From Pyrocephalus nanus (taxonomy: Eukaryota; Chordata; Aves; Passeriformes; Tyrannidae), in NCBI GenBank assembly GCA_038380795.1, contig CM076280.1, positions 9,287,501 to 9,351,500 of the forward strand: DNA of 64,000 bases, written 5' to 3'. Under the pieces are notes generated by a model. The model was not told the DNA's origin. It ran no database searches and worked only from the letters and a program-made list of their open reading frames with translations. Within the stretch, counting starts at the first letter, position 1. Every line of letters begins with the position of its first letter. The position numbers were made by a program, and so were the translations under genes. This document shows positions 1-14,066 of the stretch, one piece after another.

Positions 1-1319
1 AAGCTGCTGTGTTTATTACAGTTATTGTTTGCTTTGCTGTTATTTTGCTTTGGAGGAGAACTCTGGGAGGTTCTGGCTCTCAGTGCGTGTAAATGCTCGT
101 GTAGCACTGAACCCTGATCTCTGCTGCCCTGATCTGTGGGATCTATTTATTTATCCTGCAAACTGGTGCCTGGAGCTGTGCCCTAAGGGAGGGCTTTTCT
201 CTGGCACTGGGGAAAAAAACACTACCCCTGCTCATCCCAAGCTGTGCTCCAGCCCAAGCGTGGCAATTTTTCCCATTGTAGGTGCAATTTTCCTCGTGGG
301 TTTACACTCTCCGAGTTGCAATTGGACTCGCAGCTCCTGCTGCAGCTTTGATTCACAAAACTCCAAGCTCATGTTGCTGGAGGCAGTTGAGAAAACAAAA
401 GCACAGAAGAAATGGAAAAGCCAGCTGTGTGGTGTGGTAGGAACTCTGGGAGTTTGCTATTCCAGGTCACAACTGGGAATCTCACTTCTGTCTCTTGGTG
501 CCAGCTGTGGCACATCAGTCCCCGGGCTGCCCAAAAGGGGTTACAGGTTTCTTCCTTGCAGCCTATAGATCCTAGAGGAAGATAGATGATTTTCCATTCC
601 TGAGAAACCCTCTGGATCCCAGAGGGTCCCTGGACTTAATGATTCCTAAGGCTGACCAGCTCATAAGTTTCACATTTCATTAAACTGATTGCTCTTGTTT
701 AAAAACAACATCCCAGCTGTTCCCTGTGTCCATCTCGGGTCTAACAAGGGGAAAAAGCAAGGTTTGTCCAACAGCCTCGAGGGCTGGAGCTTTTTCCATA
801 GGATAACTCGAGGGGCTGGTAGACTCATTATGGTGTCTTGGAGCTGCAGGATGTGTTTGGCAAGAAGAAATCCCTCTTTCTCTTGCGTCAAAAGCAGGCT
901 GTGGTATGTGTGAGAAATGCAAAGGGTTGGGTAATTTTGGGAGTCAGGGAAGATGATGGCCCAGATCCCACAGAGTGGGATTGAGCCCTGGCCCTGGTTC
1001 TTCACACTGTGTGTGTATTGTCAGCTGTAGCTGCTCTGTTGTCAAACCTCTGGACAGGAAAAGTGATGAAGATGGTAAAGCCAGAAGTAATTCAGCTTTG
1101 GGGGGAGGCAGATATACTGTGCTATTTTTTTTTTCTTGCAAGAGGTTAAATTAAAAATCACTAAATATCCTAAAATATGCTCATGTTGGACCCTTCCATG
1201 GGTGTAAAGAAGAAATATTTATGCTGCTGTCCCACAAATGCACATTCATGCTGCTTGTTCGCTAGAAGCAATAATGTAACTTGAATATCCAAATTTTTAT
1301 GCAGGACTTTAGCAGGCTC

Positions 1320-1511
1320 CAGAAAAAAAAGCAAAACAAAAAAACCCCAAAACCAAACAAACAAAAAAAAAAAAAAAAAGGAAATAAAAAAAACACCAAA
1401 GAAAAACCACCAAAACCCCCCCCCAAAAAAAAAAAACAACAAAACAACAAAAAACAAACCAACAACAAAAAAAAACAACCCACCAAAACAAACAAACAAA
1501 AAACCCACCAC
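1320..1511. repeat. A-rich low-complexity tract
   Basis: About 190 bases are almost entirely A and C on the + strand, with runs of A separated by single or short C runs, including an A17-18 run and a C9 run. It reads as a Lys/Pro/Asn-rich frame on + and a Phe-rich frame on -, which is composition and not coding. It resembles a degenerate expansion of an (AAAC)n type simple repeat. Confidence 0.85.
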
Positions 1512-1853
1512 ATTTTCTATGGCACTTTCCTCATCTTTCCACCTTTCCCTGAAGTGTAGCAGAAGTGGTGTCTCTCACTGAATATGGAGATTTTTCCACG
1601 GTGATTCCAAGTTTAGCAGGTGAATGCACAGAGCTGGGGAGAGGCGGTGGCAGCGCCACGAGGCAAAACCATGACATGGTGACAAGCTTCGTTTTTTTCA
1701 AGCTCTGTGGCAGCGGTAGCTGGCATGTTTGTACCACTGGCACAGATGTGTTTATGATCTGGTGGCCCCCTCCAAAGCACATGCTGGGAATAATTCCCTC
1801 TAAGGCCCCCAGGAGCTGTTGCAGTCGCTGTGACAGCTGGACTTGGGAAAGCT

Positions 1854-1868
1854 GGGGGGGGGGGGGGG
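1854..1868. repeat. Homopolymer G15
   Basis: Fifteen consecutive G on the + strand. Its exact length is liable to sequencing error. It could join nearby G runs in a quadruplex. Confidence 0.9.
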
Positions 1869-3734
1869 ACACTGGAGCAGTGCCTCTTGTTTTTTGGGAA
1901 GAGACAAATGGTGAGTGCCCCAGAAGGGACAGTGTGTCTAGAAAGGGCCATTTGACAGCCTCTGAGCAGTGTTTTGGCAGGGATGCTCCCAGGATTATCA
2001 AAAGCCATAGCAAGCTGGAGTTTGCAGCCCCTCCTTTTTCCAACAAAGGCCACAGATTATCTCCTCTTCATATTACGGGGCTTTAAAAGGAGTGGGAGTG
2101 ATGCTACAGAGAGAGCAGCTCTTTCCCTCATCCCCAGGGCTATTGATGCCAACACAGCATTCAGGGGAACAACAGAGCTCCTGTTTAATCTAATAATATT
2201 AACTCCATGTCGTAGCAGAGCCCGTGAGGGGATGAATAACTCTGCACAGTTAATTGCCATTTGGCTTGAGCTCGATGATGAAAACATGCTGCCTATAGTG
2301 TATGACCTTTCCTGGGCAGGAGAAATGATCCTGATGGTGGGTCCTGGGGCGGTGTGGGGACAACTGGAGCCTGGGAAGGGAAAAGGAGAGCTCCAGGACA
2401 GGGTTGTGATGGCCAGGAGGGCTCAGGAACTCCTGTTTGCACAGCCTGCTTCTAACTGGCCTATCTGTGAGGTGGTAAATCAGTGAGCGAAAAGCAGAGG
2501 CTTTTCTGGGCTGCTGATGTGCTCCACACATGGAAGGCTTCCAAATGCACGTAGTATTCCTGGAAGAAATGTTTGCAGGGTGCTGGGTTCACCCCTCAGT
2601 GAGCTGCCCTCTTCAGCACTCCCTCTTAATGCCAGTGCTCTCATTGCACATCACTTCCTCAGGGCTGCTCTAACAAATCCTGCAAATAATCTGCCCCTGG
2701 GGCTTTGTGCAAATGGCCCAAACTTGCTCTTGATTCTTGTGCTTGATTCTTGATGCATCCTGATCCTTGATGATGCTGCTGTTGAGGAAAATGCTGATTC
2801 TCCATAATTCTTGGCAGAGATTTTTTTGTGCATGGGAGGGTCTGCAGGTGAACTGCTCTCAGTTGCACTGAACTGACATTTTTAACAGCAAAAGTTGATC
2901 TCAATCCACAAGTTAAATACTTATGCTGAACATCTGCAGTGATCTGAGATGCTCAGTGACTCTGAAGGCCACACTGCATGGCAAGATAATATTCCTTCTG
3001 TATTCGTGGGACCTCAGTGAATGGAAATGATAAGGAGGACATGGATATGGCTTATCAGACTTCATGTATCAGATGCTGCAGCACTCAGAAGTTGCAGCTG
3101 GCAGCAGATAAAACAGCCACCAGGCACATTTCTGCCATGTGCCATGGGGATAATGTGTGTGGTAGAATGAATCACAGGAAGGAACGAGCAGAGTGAGTCA
3201 CTGTTGGGGTTGGGGGCTTGCTCTGGGATTCCAGAGGGTCTCTTCGGGAGACTGGCATCTTTTTCAGTGGCTGCCTGAGAGAATTTGGACTGTAACAATG
3301 AGAGTGCAAAGCAGCAACTAGGCTTGTCTGGCTTTATTTACACCAAGGGGATTTGTGTGGGATAATGATTTTTCAGTGGACTGTAGACTGATATTTTCAT
3401 AAATGTGTTTCCAACCTGTGTGAGGAATTTGCTCATTCGATGCTTCAACTACAGACTGGAGGACTAGAGAAATTCAGAGATATTTAGTTATTCTTTTGGG
3501 GATGCAAAAATGCAGGTGCTGAAGAGGTCAGCATAGAGTTTTATTGGGAAAGGATTGAACCAGCACATCTGTGATTTCCCAGCACTAAGATACAGTTCAG
3601 CTACTACAAAATACACTGAAAACCCCTAAACTTTATATGATGTGACTGTGCAGCTTTCAGTACAACACTGCACAGGCACCCATGGCCAACACTCCAGATT
3701 TAACACTGAATTAAACCACAGGTCTTCATATCAG

Positions 3735-3753
3735 AAAAAAAAAAAAAAAAAAA
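3735..3753. repeat. Homopolymer A19
   Basis: Nineteen consecutive A. The flanks do not look like a retrotransposed copy: there is no polyadenylation signal immediately 5' of the run. Confidence 0.9.
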
Positions 3754-6700
3754 GCCACTTCTGAATTTTTCCCTTCATCTTGCCTCGGAGTAGATCAAGT
3801 AAAAAGTCTCAGGTGAGAGATCAACAGGATATTTTTCAGAGCTGCTTGAGACTGATTTTGACATGTTTGCTTCCTTTGGGTTTGGGAAGCTCTGCTTCTC
3901 TGGGACTAAAGGTTGTGGAAACTTATCATTTATCTTCCCTTGCTGGGAAGGAGGAGGCCAGGTGTAAATCTGTGCTCTGAATCAGGTACCCGGTACTACA
4001 TCTCAAAATAGCCAAAATTCCAGTGTTTTTTCCCAAAACCAGCACAGGGACTGCTGTTTAACTTCTGACTGATTCATCAAGAGTCAGTAGAGGAGCTGGG
4101 AAATGTTTTAGGTTTCTTCCCCATGCCAGTGACTCAGTCAAAAGGCTCTTTCCTTTGGCTTTTATGGCCAGCTCCCAATCCAGGCGGGAGCTCTGCACAT
4201 CTTGCTGCTGGAAGTTCTCAGCCTGGTCCCCGCTGCTGTCTCTTGGTATCTCACAGGCTAGACTGCTTCCTGCGGTGCTAAGACAAATTAGCAGAGGATG
4301 TGGGAGAGGCCTGCTTGGTTGGAGTGCCTGTCTTTGCTCCAGAGGCTTTTTATTAGGAGCATGGAAGTGGCTTTAGCAGGACAGGTGCTGTTCCCGCAGG
4401 CTCCGGCTTCCTCTCCTTGTCTCCTGCAAACCCGATTTCCTCCACTCACACATCTGCTTCCCACATTGTGCTGCCTCCTGCTCCCAGCAAAGGGGCTGTC
4501 AGAGCTGCTGGGTGAGATCCCAGCTCCCCTTCATCCGTGGGGGCCCACCCAGCCGAGATCCTCCAGTGCTGGGAATGGGGAATGCCTTGTGAAGGGAGGG
4601 ATGGGGATGCCAGCATGCAGGAATGCAGTTCTGGCTCTCCATGAATGACTGTCCTTATTCAGATCCCAGTCCCAGCACCTGGGCTTTTTTTTCCCCAAGA
4701 AAAATTTCTTTTTTTTCTCAGTGAAAGTCGAGGAAATTCAGGGACAGCAGGAGTGCTGGGGTTGAAAGGAGTTCTATGGACACACTTGGGTGTTAGTCAG
4801 CAGAGGTCAGGCAGGGGGTCTTTAAGAGGAGACTTGATTTTTATTTTTAAGTTATTTTTTCAGAGCTTGTGTTGGACTGACTCTGCTTTGTAATCATATT
4901 TTTTTCATAATATATCCCTGGTGTATCAGGTTTAGATGGTCCTGGAGAGCTCAGAGGGAAAGAAGCAACTTGCAGGTTCCCTATGGAGTTATTCTGTGGA
5001 CATTTCTTACACACCACTGGAAACTGCAAAATCAGCTTGGAAAAGCAGAAAGTGTCTGGGTGCTTAACCAAGCATCAAACCTCCTGCCAGTCACTTACTG
5101 CTCATCAGAGGCAGGAGGGACTGTCCTGATGAAAAGTGAAGTTATTTGGAAGTTGAGGGACCTTTGCAGTCGAATGCAATTTTGAAAATGCTCTTTTAAT
5201 CATTTGTCTTCAGGAATTGAGAATCTTTTCCAAGTACAAAGAGCCTGTTTATGCGCAACAGTGAGGCATTTGGGGTAAAAGCTATTTTACTTCAGTGACG
5301 CAGAACGGGTGTAACAAATCCAAGGATGGGCACGCCCCTGAGGCTTTCCCTCGGTTATTGGTGTTGGAAGCATTGACAGGAAAAAAGGAGAGTGGTATCT
5401 GAGACTCTGCATCCTGAGAATGTCAGCTTGCACTACCTGCTTGTTAAAAGCTGGTGTCACCTGCAGTCACTCTGTGTGAGGCCATTTATTCCAAGCAACT
5501 GGACTTCTACGAGGCTGTCCCAAAAGCAATGGGATACAGGAGGATCTTAAAGACAGATTAGCTTTTTATCTGTGGGATTTTTTCACCCTGTAGAGTGTAA
5601 ACTTGTAGTGGTTTCCTCCCAAAATCTTTAAATGTCAAAGGAAATAGTCTTCTACTGAGTCTCAGCTCCCTTTTGAGGGAAAACACAATCCCAGAGGTGT
5701 AAGAAATGCAAGGAAAATCCAAAGGAACAAATTCTTTCATGACAAAATGCCTGTGATGTGACTTGCCAGTCCAAACTTGGCTGGTGTGTTGATGTTGTAT
5801 CCACAGGGTAAGCAAATGGTGTCACCCTCTTCCCAGATCCCCAACAACCTCCTCAATGTGTAGGCAGCAGCTGCTGATCCTCATGGAACAAACATGTCCC
5901 CTTCCAGCAGGAGAAGACAACACAAGGTCCTTTGATTCCTCCTAATTGCATTTCAGTGTCTGTGGCCCAATTGTAGAGTTTCTGCAGAAGTTCAGCAATT
6001 TTGGTCGCTGGCTTCCTCTCCTTGCTGACCTACAAATACCAGTTTTCAGGGCGAGATTTATGAGCAGCATGAAATTACCGTCTTGTAAAAGCACAAATCA
6101 CGGCTATAAATAGGGGTCTGGAATATGCACAGGAACCCCACGGGAATAGGGACTTGCTTTGTCTGTGCAGGACAGCCCTGCTAAACTAACCCAGGTTGAG
6201 GAGGAATCCAGGGCTTTTGACTTTTCAAACTGGCAGGATGCCAGCCAACCTTCCCCTAATCCATATCCTCGCAAGGATGGGAATAACATCTGGCCAGACT
6301 GACAGTAGTCAGGCTTGAGAGTAACTGAGAGCCCTGAAAACTGAACCTTCTCAAGCCTTGTGTGCATTTATCTTCCTTTCCAGAACATTAGCAGGCAGAG
6401 TTTGTTTTCAGTGAGTTATTTAGCAGAAAGAGGGATTAGACCTTGGGCTAGCATTGATTAACCCCTACATGTTGAGTTGTTTAACAGCATAATGGATTAG
6501 TCATGTTTGCTGGTGACCTTTGTCGATTGAATCCTTCATCTGAAGCCTCGTCTGTCTTTTTAAATACACAGATCCTTAAAAGTGGAATATATGCTGCAGT
6601 ATCCCTCAAGGGAATGGCTGAGCACAGAACTCAGGAGCAAACAGGCCTAGGGATTCTGACTTTAGGTTTGACATTGCAAGGGTTGAGTCATGGGAGCCCC

Positions 6701-8365
6701 ACTGCTGTCTGAATGGAAAAGCATTTCTGGAGAGGGACTGAATTTTTTGTGGAACTTGGGGAAGACTTCAGAATGAGGGTCCAGTTAGGAACAGATTTAA
6801 TGTTACTCTGAAAGTTAAATCAGTCATGTTTGGTGGAGAAGTAGCTGACTTTTTCATTTAAAGGCAGGAATGGGAGCAGAGGTGCCAGGAGCAGAATTGT
6901 GTGAAGCCTCATTGCCTTTGATGGAGCCATGAACATTTAAATCAGTTGAGCATCTTAGCCGGATAAAATGTAATAAAATGTACATATAATATACATGTAT
7001 TTCTGCTGCTGAAGCCAACAGGGACCAAAGGGGAGAAAAACTGCTCGGTGGGACCAAACACAACACCAAGAAAAGCATCTTAAACTGCAGGAAGGCACCA
7101 ATGGCAATTTAAGGGCTGCCAGGACTATATAAAAGGGCCTCACATAGATCAGATTTGGACCCAAAAGAATGTGTCTGAGCTGAGGGTGTCTCCTCAGACC
7201 TTCCATTCTCTCAGCAGTGCCACGAGGAAGCTGTTTTACTTGACTCCTTAAGCAAAATACCTTCCTGCTGCAGCCAGGAGCTCTTTCTGGGCTCCTTTTG
7301 CTGCAGTACAAGTCAGGTCAAGAAGTTTGTTTGGTTTACTAAAAAAGATACTCTAGTTCAAACAAAACTTAATTCATTGAAGCCCCGTGGCCTCTGTGAA
7401 ACATGAACCCCTCTGGCCTCCTGATTTATGAATACAAAACCGTGGGGAAGTCTTGGCAGAGGAAAACAAGCTGTATGACAGGTAAATAAAAGGCACTGAG
7501 GCAGGAAAAGGGGTAAAGGCACCCATAAATATGCAACCCCACAGCTGGGAGGTGCAATGAGCTGTCAAGGGCTCTGCTGGCCCAGGGGGACTTTGCTTCT
7601 GTGGAAGGGGAGATGCTGAGGATATTCTGGAGCTGGTGGATTTCAGCAGAGGGTTTGGGATGGGTCTGCTGCAGCCCTTGGCTTTGGATTTATCTGTACA
7701 AACCTGGATAGACTTGAAGGGAGAATAAATCTACAACAGCATTTTGAGACTTTGTTTTATCATTTTCAGAGGGGGAAGGGACTGAACCAGATGAGAGCTG
7801 CTCAGGACTCAGAAGGTTATTTCCTTTGACATTTTAAGATTTGAGGAGGAAACTTCCCCTCAGAATAGGTCCTGAGGAAGAGGCAGGACCCAGCTGGGTC
7901 TTGCAGCCTCTCTCCCAGCTCCCCTGTGGGAGATGCCCTGCCAAATTCCTATTGCTGTGATCACCAGCAGTAAAAAAACCCACACATCTGGTCCTGATCA
8001 GGACACAAGAATCCCTATGCCAACTTGTTAATTGTGCAGATATCTATTTCTTAATGTTTAGGAGTTATTTGCAGGCATTAGATGTCTGGGGGTTTCTCTC
8101 TATACATCTGCAACCCCCTAACAAGGCCAGGGCTAATTAAGCCACAAGGAGTGATGAAGCTGTGGCTGTGATTGCTCTGAGACACTGTTTGGTGATGCAA
8201 AATCCTTTCAAATCAAAAAACCCAGAGTTACACAGGGTTAGTGGAAACGCTCCTAGAGATCTCCTCATCCTCTGCAGCTAAAAAGAAAAAGCAAACTAAT
8301 GGTATTTATTTCTGCTCTCTGATTGTTACCTTCTAGTGCTTTGGGAAAGAACAATTAGTGCTGCC

Positions 8366-8387
8366 TTTTTTTTTTTTTTTTTTTTTT
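8366..8387. repeat. Homopolymer T22
   Basis: Twenty-two consecutive T in the upstream intergenic region, with no associated retrocopy recognised on the minus strand. Confidence 0.9.
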
Positions 8388-9362
8388 CTGGATCAGATCC
8401 TCAAAGGGTTGTGAGATGCTGGTGGATATTTTACACTGATGATCTTGAAGGTATAATATGTGGCCAAGCCTCCTTGGACTTGAAATCCCAGCTGAAATAA
8501 GAGACTGAGGGACTGGAGCCCAAGCCAGGATTATTAGCAAGCAATTGGGTGACCTGGGGGTGGGTGTTTTGGTGCTGAATCCAGCTGGGTGAGCTTTGTG
8601 TCTCCAGGTAAAAATGTGACTGATCTGGTACCTCGTTCTGATCAAGGTCCGCACCTTTGGCCTTGCATTTTGGTCTTCCCAGAGCTCCCCAAACTGGAAA
8701 ATTCATCTGTGTTGGAGAGAAGGGAGTAAGTTGCTGCGGGGACTTGTGGAAAGGTGATGTGTTTGAAGGTGACTTACTGGAAACACTGATCTGAGAAGTA
8801 AAAATTAGTCATGTTAGAGCCCACTCGGTAGCTGGATTGGATTCCTCGAGTGATTCATCCACAAAAACGACTGCTTTGCCTGACATTTTATTTCCCCTGC
8901 CTATTCAGACAGTAGCTTAGACTTAGTAAGACTGTGTCCCGTTGTCTGGATTGCTTTTTGATGGCTGGGTGGTGCACACAGAATCCCTGGATTCTCATAA
9001 TTTCTAAACCACTACTTCAGCAAGGAGGGGAAAAGACAACAAAATGAAGGGTTTTGTCACTCCAGAAGCCCTGGGTGGAACGAACCTGTAATCTTGGGGG
9101 AATCAAAGGGGAATCTACAGAATGTGTCTCTTTCTTTGGGATGGCTAATGCCACAAAATCAGAAATGGAAAGAGCTGCCTGGAAATTGTGTTACGTGGTT
9201 CATTGACAGAAATATTTGGAGGAGGGTAAATGCGGATGAAAATTGCTTGGTAAAATGGAATCTTTAGGATTTAAGTGACTCTAGTCCCTTCTTAAAAAGA
9301 GAAATAGAGCATGAGAAGACCATCAGATGATACAAAATGTACTGAGATGTTTGAATCAGATG

Positions 9363-9570
9363 CTAGACCTGGGTAGAATAACCCATAAATGATGCTAATT
9401 CAGGGTGTGCTTGGACATGAAGGTTTTCCTTAGCTTTTATTTTGTTAATGATGTATTTAGAGAAGCTGCTCTTGCTGTCTTTGACATCCTTGGTCAGATT
9501 TAAAACCAGATGGGCCTTGAACTTCCTTGTCTCATTTCTGCTTACTCTGATAACATCTCTTAGCAATGAA
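9363..9570 (-). mobile_element. CR1 LINE ORF2 fragment (decayed)
   Basis: The minus strand has an open frame of about 67 codons that resembles the linker segment of CR1-family ORF2, before the reverse transcriptase core. Seen features are a basic stretch with R-K-F-K-A-H, then L-N-L-T-K-D-V-K-D, then the S-F-S-K-Y-I-I-N-K run followed by K-A-K-E-N. In CR1 ORF2 the equivalent positions read as a KDVKxNKKxFxKYI..KRKxKEN type pattern (established family knowledge). No catalytic YADD motif, endonuclease domain or 3' tail is nearby, so this is an old internal scrap of an inactive element. It is the only piece in the window where coding sequence of the element is still readable. Boundaries are approximate. 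Confidence 0.7.
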
Positions 9571-12418
9571 AACGAACACCCCAGCGGTCTAGAAGGAGAT
9601 CCTCTGATCAGGCACCCAAGCTGAACCCCTGCAGCCAGAGGCTAATGGGTGATTTGGGACCTGTACATAAACTTTGTGGTCTGGGCTCACCTTTAATCTT
9701 CAGACATGATTACAATGGACAAACTGGAGCTAGAAAAATGAAGTCTGTGGTGTTCAGCCAAACCTTCCCTGGGGTCAAGGAGAGTTTAGGAACTTCTTCA
9801 TTTCCTGACCCTTGTGGAGATCATAGGGTAAGTCACAGGTCCCTGTTACTGAGCAGCCTCTTGGTTTAACATAACACTTTGTGCAGCCCCAGGGATTATC
9901 TCCTCAAGTCTAGACAGATTATACAGGGTTTAGCCTGAGCCACTGACCGCAGATCATAGGGCAGGGGGAAATAAAACACAGGGATGTGAAGAGGGAATGG
10001 CACCTCCTGCCAGTCCTCCAGGCTGGCACTGGGCATGGAGAGCAAAGGGATGAAAGGGGGGGAAAAGGGTCAGCTGAGTTCATCCTTCTCAGTAGGAGCC
10101 ATGGAGCAATTTACCCTTCTGCATTTAATGGATTGGGATGGTTCAAACACATACAAGGCTTGGACTCATTAAAACAAAACTGAAGAGAAGGCAACAACAT
10201 TGGAAAAAGAGGAGGAGTGGAAAGTCTGTTCTCTTTATAATGCTATTTCCTCTATTAAACAGACCTCTCTGACTGTGAAACATTTAAACATACAAAATAA
10301 CAAGCCCCACCTTGTGTTGGCTGCTCTTTCCACTGATGGGGCTTGTCCTGGTGCCACCTCATGGCAAAAATCTGATTTGAATTTCCACTGGGATCTGGGA
10401 AAATCGGCTGCCCAGCTCCCAGCACTGGAGCTGTTTTGTAAAGAAATTGGCCTGCCAAGCCAAAACAGGTGCTTATCCACAGGAGGGGAGGGAATTTTAC
10501 TCCTGTGATCCCTAATTTGTGTTTCTGCTAGAAAACTTTAGAAAGAGTTTTACAGTGGTTTTTTTTCCTGTTTGGGAGTTACCTGTTGAATCTATTTGTT
10601 GTATCACCAGCCATCCTTGATTCTAATTAAAGTATCTCCTCTATGTGGTTATCACCTGATAGCTTGAAATATTCCATGAGAGGTGTTGATGTGCAACAAA
10701 TGCAGATTTGTGATGGCTTTTGTTCAGAAGAGTGTTTTCAGAAAGGTTTTGGGGCACTGGGGAAGTTGCTGCCACTCCACAGTGGGAATGGTTATGAACT
10801 CCAGGGTGGGAATGGATATGAACAGTCCTGGATAGTGCAGTAAACACTTTGCTCAAATTAAAGACCACACAGAGCTCTGAGTTTGGGACAGTGTTCAGCT
10901 CTGGGATACCAGATGTGGAACTTCCTCTGTGGATAAAAGAATAGCTTTATTTTTCGAGCCTCTCTATCCAAAATGTCTCAGTAGCATTAAATTCTCAATT
11001 TTTTTTAAGCTGGATTTGAGAGCAATCATTTCCAGGGCAGCAGGTGTGAGATCCTAAGTCGGGTCTGGGATGTAGGATCTCATTTCAGGGTTGGACAATT
11101 GATAAAAATTGAGTTAAGGGCAGAGCTGCAACTGGGTTTATATGTTTGCAAAGAGTAAAGGCAAACACCAAGATTATGGAGGAAAATGGTCTGCTTTATA
11201 TATGTGCTTCTCATAAATATTATCTGAAATCATCCCTGAGAGCAGTTGCCTATCCTAATTATTTATACAACAGCTCAGGTAATTCTAATATCTCATTTTC
11301 AGTCTGTTCCCATCACTTGGCCATAGGGTGTTACCAATAACAGGTCTTTTTGATTCTCCCACTATATTCAAACTACAGAACAACGGCCTTTTGGGGTTTT
11401 TGGCTGAATGCTGGTGATGATTTCACAGAATATAAAATACTTTTTTAAAAAAATTAACCCATATTTTTTAAGTGGGGTTGGTTTTTTTTGTTTTTGGAAA
11501 GCTCACAAGTGTGTCCTCCATCCCATAAACAACGGGCAGCTGGGCTCAAGATGCATTTAGCCCTGGAAAAAATACTTCTATAAACTGCTGTTCCTTAAAG
11601 ATGCTTGGCCACCTGCCACTGCTGGAGTGTGTTCCTTTGGCTGGTCAGATGTTACCCCAAGTGGGATGGAGGGATTTGGAGCTGGAGTGAACCACCCCAG
11701 CTCTTGTTAAACCTCCTTGGAGCTCACACCACCAGATGATCTGGCCCACTCCAACCCAGAGCTTGGCTCCTTAAACTTGGCATGTGGGTGCTGGAATTTT
11801 CCAGTTTGCCATTACAAGCTTATTTCTTTATTTCTCTGTTATTGTTGAGGAGGGGCAAACAGGTCTGTGCAAGCTTTGAAATCACCTGGAAAGCAACTGG
11901 GAAGTCAGCAAAAGCTCCCTGGGCTAGGTTCACACTTGGCTGAGTTGCTTTACATCTGATGTGGGTCCAGGTTTGGGCATTTTGGCTTGATTCTGGAGCT
12001 CAGAGCCCTTGGAAAATGGGTGGTGTGTGAGTGAACTGCTCTGAGCTGCTTTTATTTCCTTGTCTGCAAGTGCTTTTGGTGCTTTAGTTATCCCCCTCTC
12101 TATAGCTATTCCCCTTTCCTGTAGCTGTATGACTCTGGAAGGGCAAGGAATGTCAACACTTTGAGTGTTCAGGTGTCAGGGGGATTTTCACTTGCTGTTG
12201 GAGAAGACAAAGTGGGGTCTCATTCTGAAACAATGGGCTGTTTGTATGGCCAGAAATGCCAGTCTGGGATGAGCAGGCCCAGGATCCTGGCATTTGTGTA
12301 CTTGGGGCTGAAAAGGTTCCCCACATCTGGCAGTGCCTCTCCAGGATGATTAAACATGCAGAGAAACACTGTGGATCAAGTCATTCCTTTGGTATCATAA
12401 TAAGAAGGGGTTACTGGG

Positions 12419-12500
12419 AATCATAAATTCATAAAATGACTTGGGTTGGAAGGAATCATAAAGATCATGGAGTTCTGACCCTGCTGCTGTGGGCAGGGAT
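12419..12500 (-). mobile_element. CR1 3'-end fragment
   Basis: This is a degenerate copy of the CR1 3' end read on the minus strand: the + strand shows the complement of the terminal ATTCTATG-like repeats, then ATGACTTGGGTTGGAAGG, and later GGGCAGGGAT. It is strongly 5'-truncated, as is usual for CR1. Confidence 0.7.
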
Positions 12501-13989
12501 GAGGGAAAGGTATTTGCAACCCACAGGGTCTGCTGGTGCTTTTATCTGTCCTGGTTCCATGTCCATATGCCTGGGATACTTCACGTTCTGAACATGGAAG
12601 GGAGAGAAAGGATCTGTTGTGATGTGTTTGGGAGCTGAGGAACTGCTTCTCTACTCCCCACCAGAGGCACTGGGGGCCTGTGGGAAGGGCCAGCTGTGAG
12701 TAGAGGGATACCTTAAAGCAGGAGGGAGGTGCAGTGGTGATGGGTGTTGTCATTGCTGGGCTGCACCCAGTGGGTGATCAGTAGAGGTGCACAGGTGTGG
12801 GACTGGCAGAGTTTTCCCCCAGGCTCCTCCTGGGTATGGAACACCAGGTAATTTGTCTCACCAGCCTCCAGTCATCTGGTTACTCATGAAAGGCAAGACC
12901 TGGAAGGGGTTTTCATCGGAGGGATGTGCCCAGGAGTGCCACTGGCACCGTACCCAGGCTACACGTGGCTGCAGGCAGCACATGCTGTGTTCCTCCTCCC
13001 AGCTCGGGGGCTTGCAGCCAATCTGCCTTTCACCTCTGCCTGGTGAAAGGCTCTTTCAGCAGAGAATCTCTTCCTGTGCGTGGCTCATGCTCCAGCCTTT
13101 CCAGTTTCACAGGGAGGCTGGTAGGAGGGAACAGGTATCTCAGTATGTTCGGAGGCAGAGGGAGGGATTTCCTGCAACTCTTCTTTCTTGAACCATCAGG
13201 AATCTTCATTACCAGGCTACAGGCTGAGTGGGCTGGGAGGATTCCTTTCCCTTGGCTTGATCTGGGGGGTTTGGCCTCCTCTGCTTGTAGGTTTTGATCC
13301 ATCCAAGTAACTCTCCTTCCATCAGGCCAAAGGTTTATGCTGAAGCTCAACAAAAACCTCTGTGGTGCCGAGTTCTTCCACCAGACAGCCCGAATCAGGG
13401 ACAGGATGAGTTATCCCTAACTCCTTATTGCCCTCCCTGTATGTCACAGGATGCCTGGTGACTGCTCAGGCTCCTGCTGTGCTGAGTGACCAAACCCACA
13501 GACAGGGAAACTGGAGCCCAGGGTAGGCAGAGTTTGGGAATTCAAGCCATGACAACATTTTTTTTCCCCCCTGTGGATGACGAAGGCCTTAAGGATGATG
13601 CTGGGCAAGCAGTGGGGAGGGCTGGGGTGCTTTGGTGTGGCTCAGGGTGTGAATCTAGAGGTCAAATCACTGCTCCATGAAAAATCAGTACAGCTCAACA
13701 ACCCAAGGAGCTAGGATTGCCACCTGGATTTGTGCCAGCAGTGATGGTCAGGACTTCAATGGCACTGACAAAGCAAGTGTTGATACCAGCAAGTGTCTTT
13801 CAAGCATTTTAGTTAAGGGAAGGGGGGCTGGATTTCGTTCTTCTTTGTTTTCTGGTCTCCTGATAACCTGATTTTGTTTTTGAGGGGTCTGCAGCACTGG
13901 GGGCTGCCAGTGTGATATCTGTCCTCCTCTCCTGGGACCCAAGGGAAGGGACTGGTGTAGGGGAGTGGTATCAGCTTTTGCTTTCTCCT

Positions 13990-14066
13990 ATAGAATAATG
14001 GAAAGGCTTGGGTTGGAAGGGACCTTAAAGACCACCTGGCTCCAACCCTCAGTACCATTCTAATAT
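13990..14066 (-). mobile_element. CR1 3'-end fragment
   Basis: The + strand carries GGCTTGGGTTGGAAGGGACC followed by TTAAAGACCACCTGGCTCCAACC, the reverse complement of the CR1 3' end. It is about 75 bp long, 5'-truncated, and about 1.3 kb upstream of the COL5A1 start codon. Confidence 0.85.

Larger units (their letters stand above)
1..9362. other. Upstream intergenic DNA, no gene seen
   Basis: No protein gene can be supported here. Open frames are short, show no recognisable domain, and lack paired splice sites joining them into a conserved product. Visible content is ordinary vertebrate intergenic sequence with simple repeats: an A-rich block near 1320-1510, a G15 run at 1854-1868, an A19 run at 3735-3753 and a T22 run at 8366-8387. 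The base composition is balanced and CpG-poor, unlike the island at the COL5A1 start. In human the next gene upstream of COL5A1 is RXRA, far away, so an empty flank is expected; that is established knowledge and not something seen here. Non-coding RNA genes or distal enhancers cannot be excluded by eye. Confidence 0.7.
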
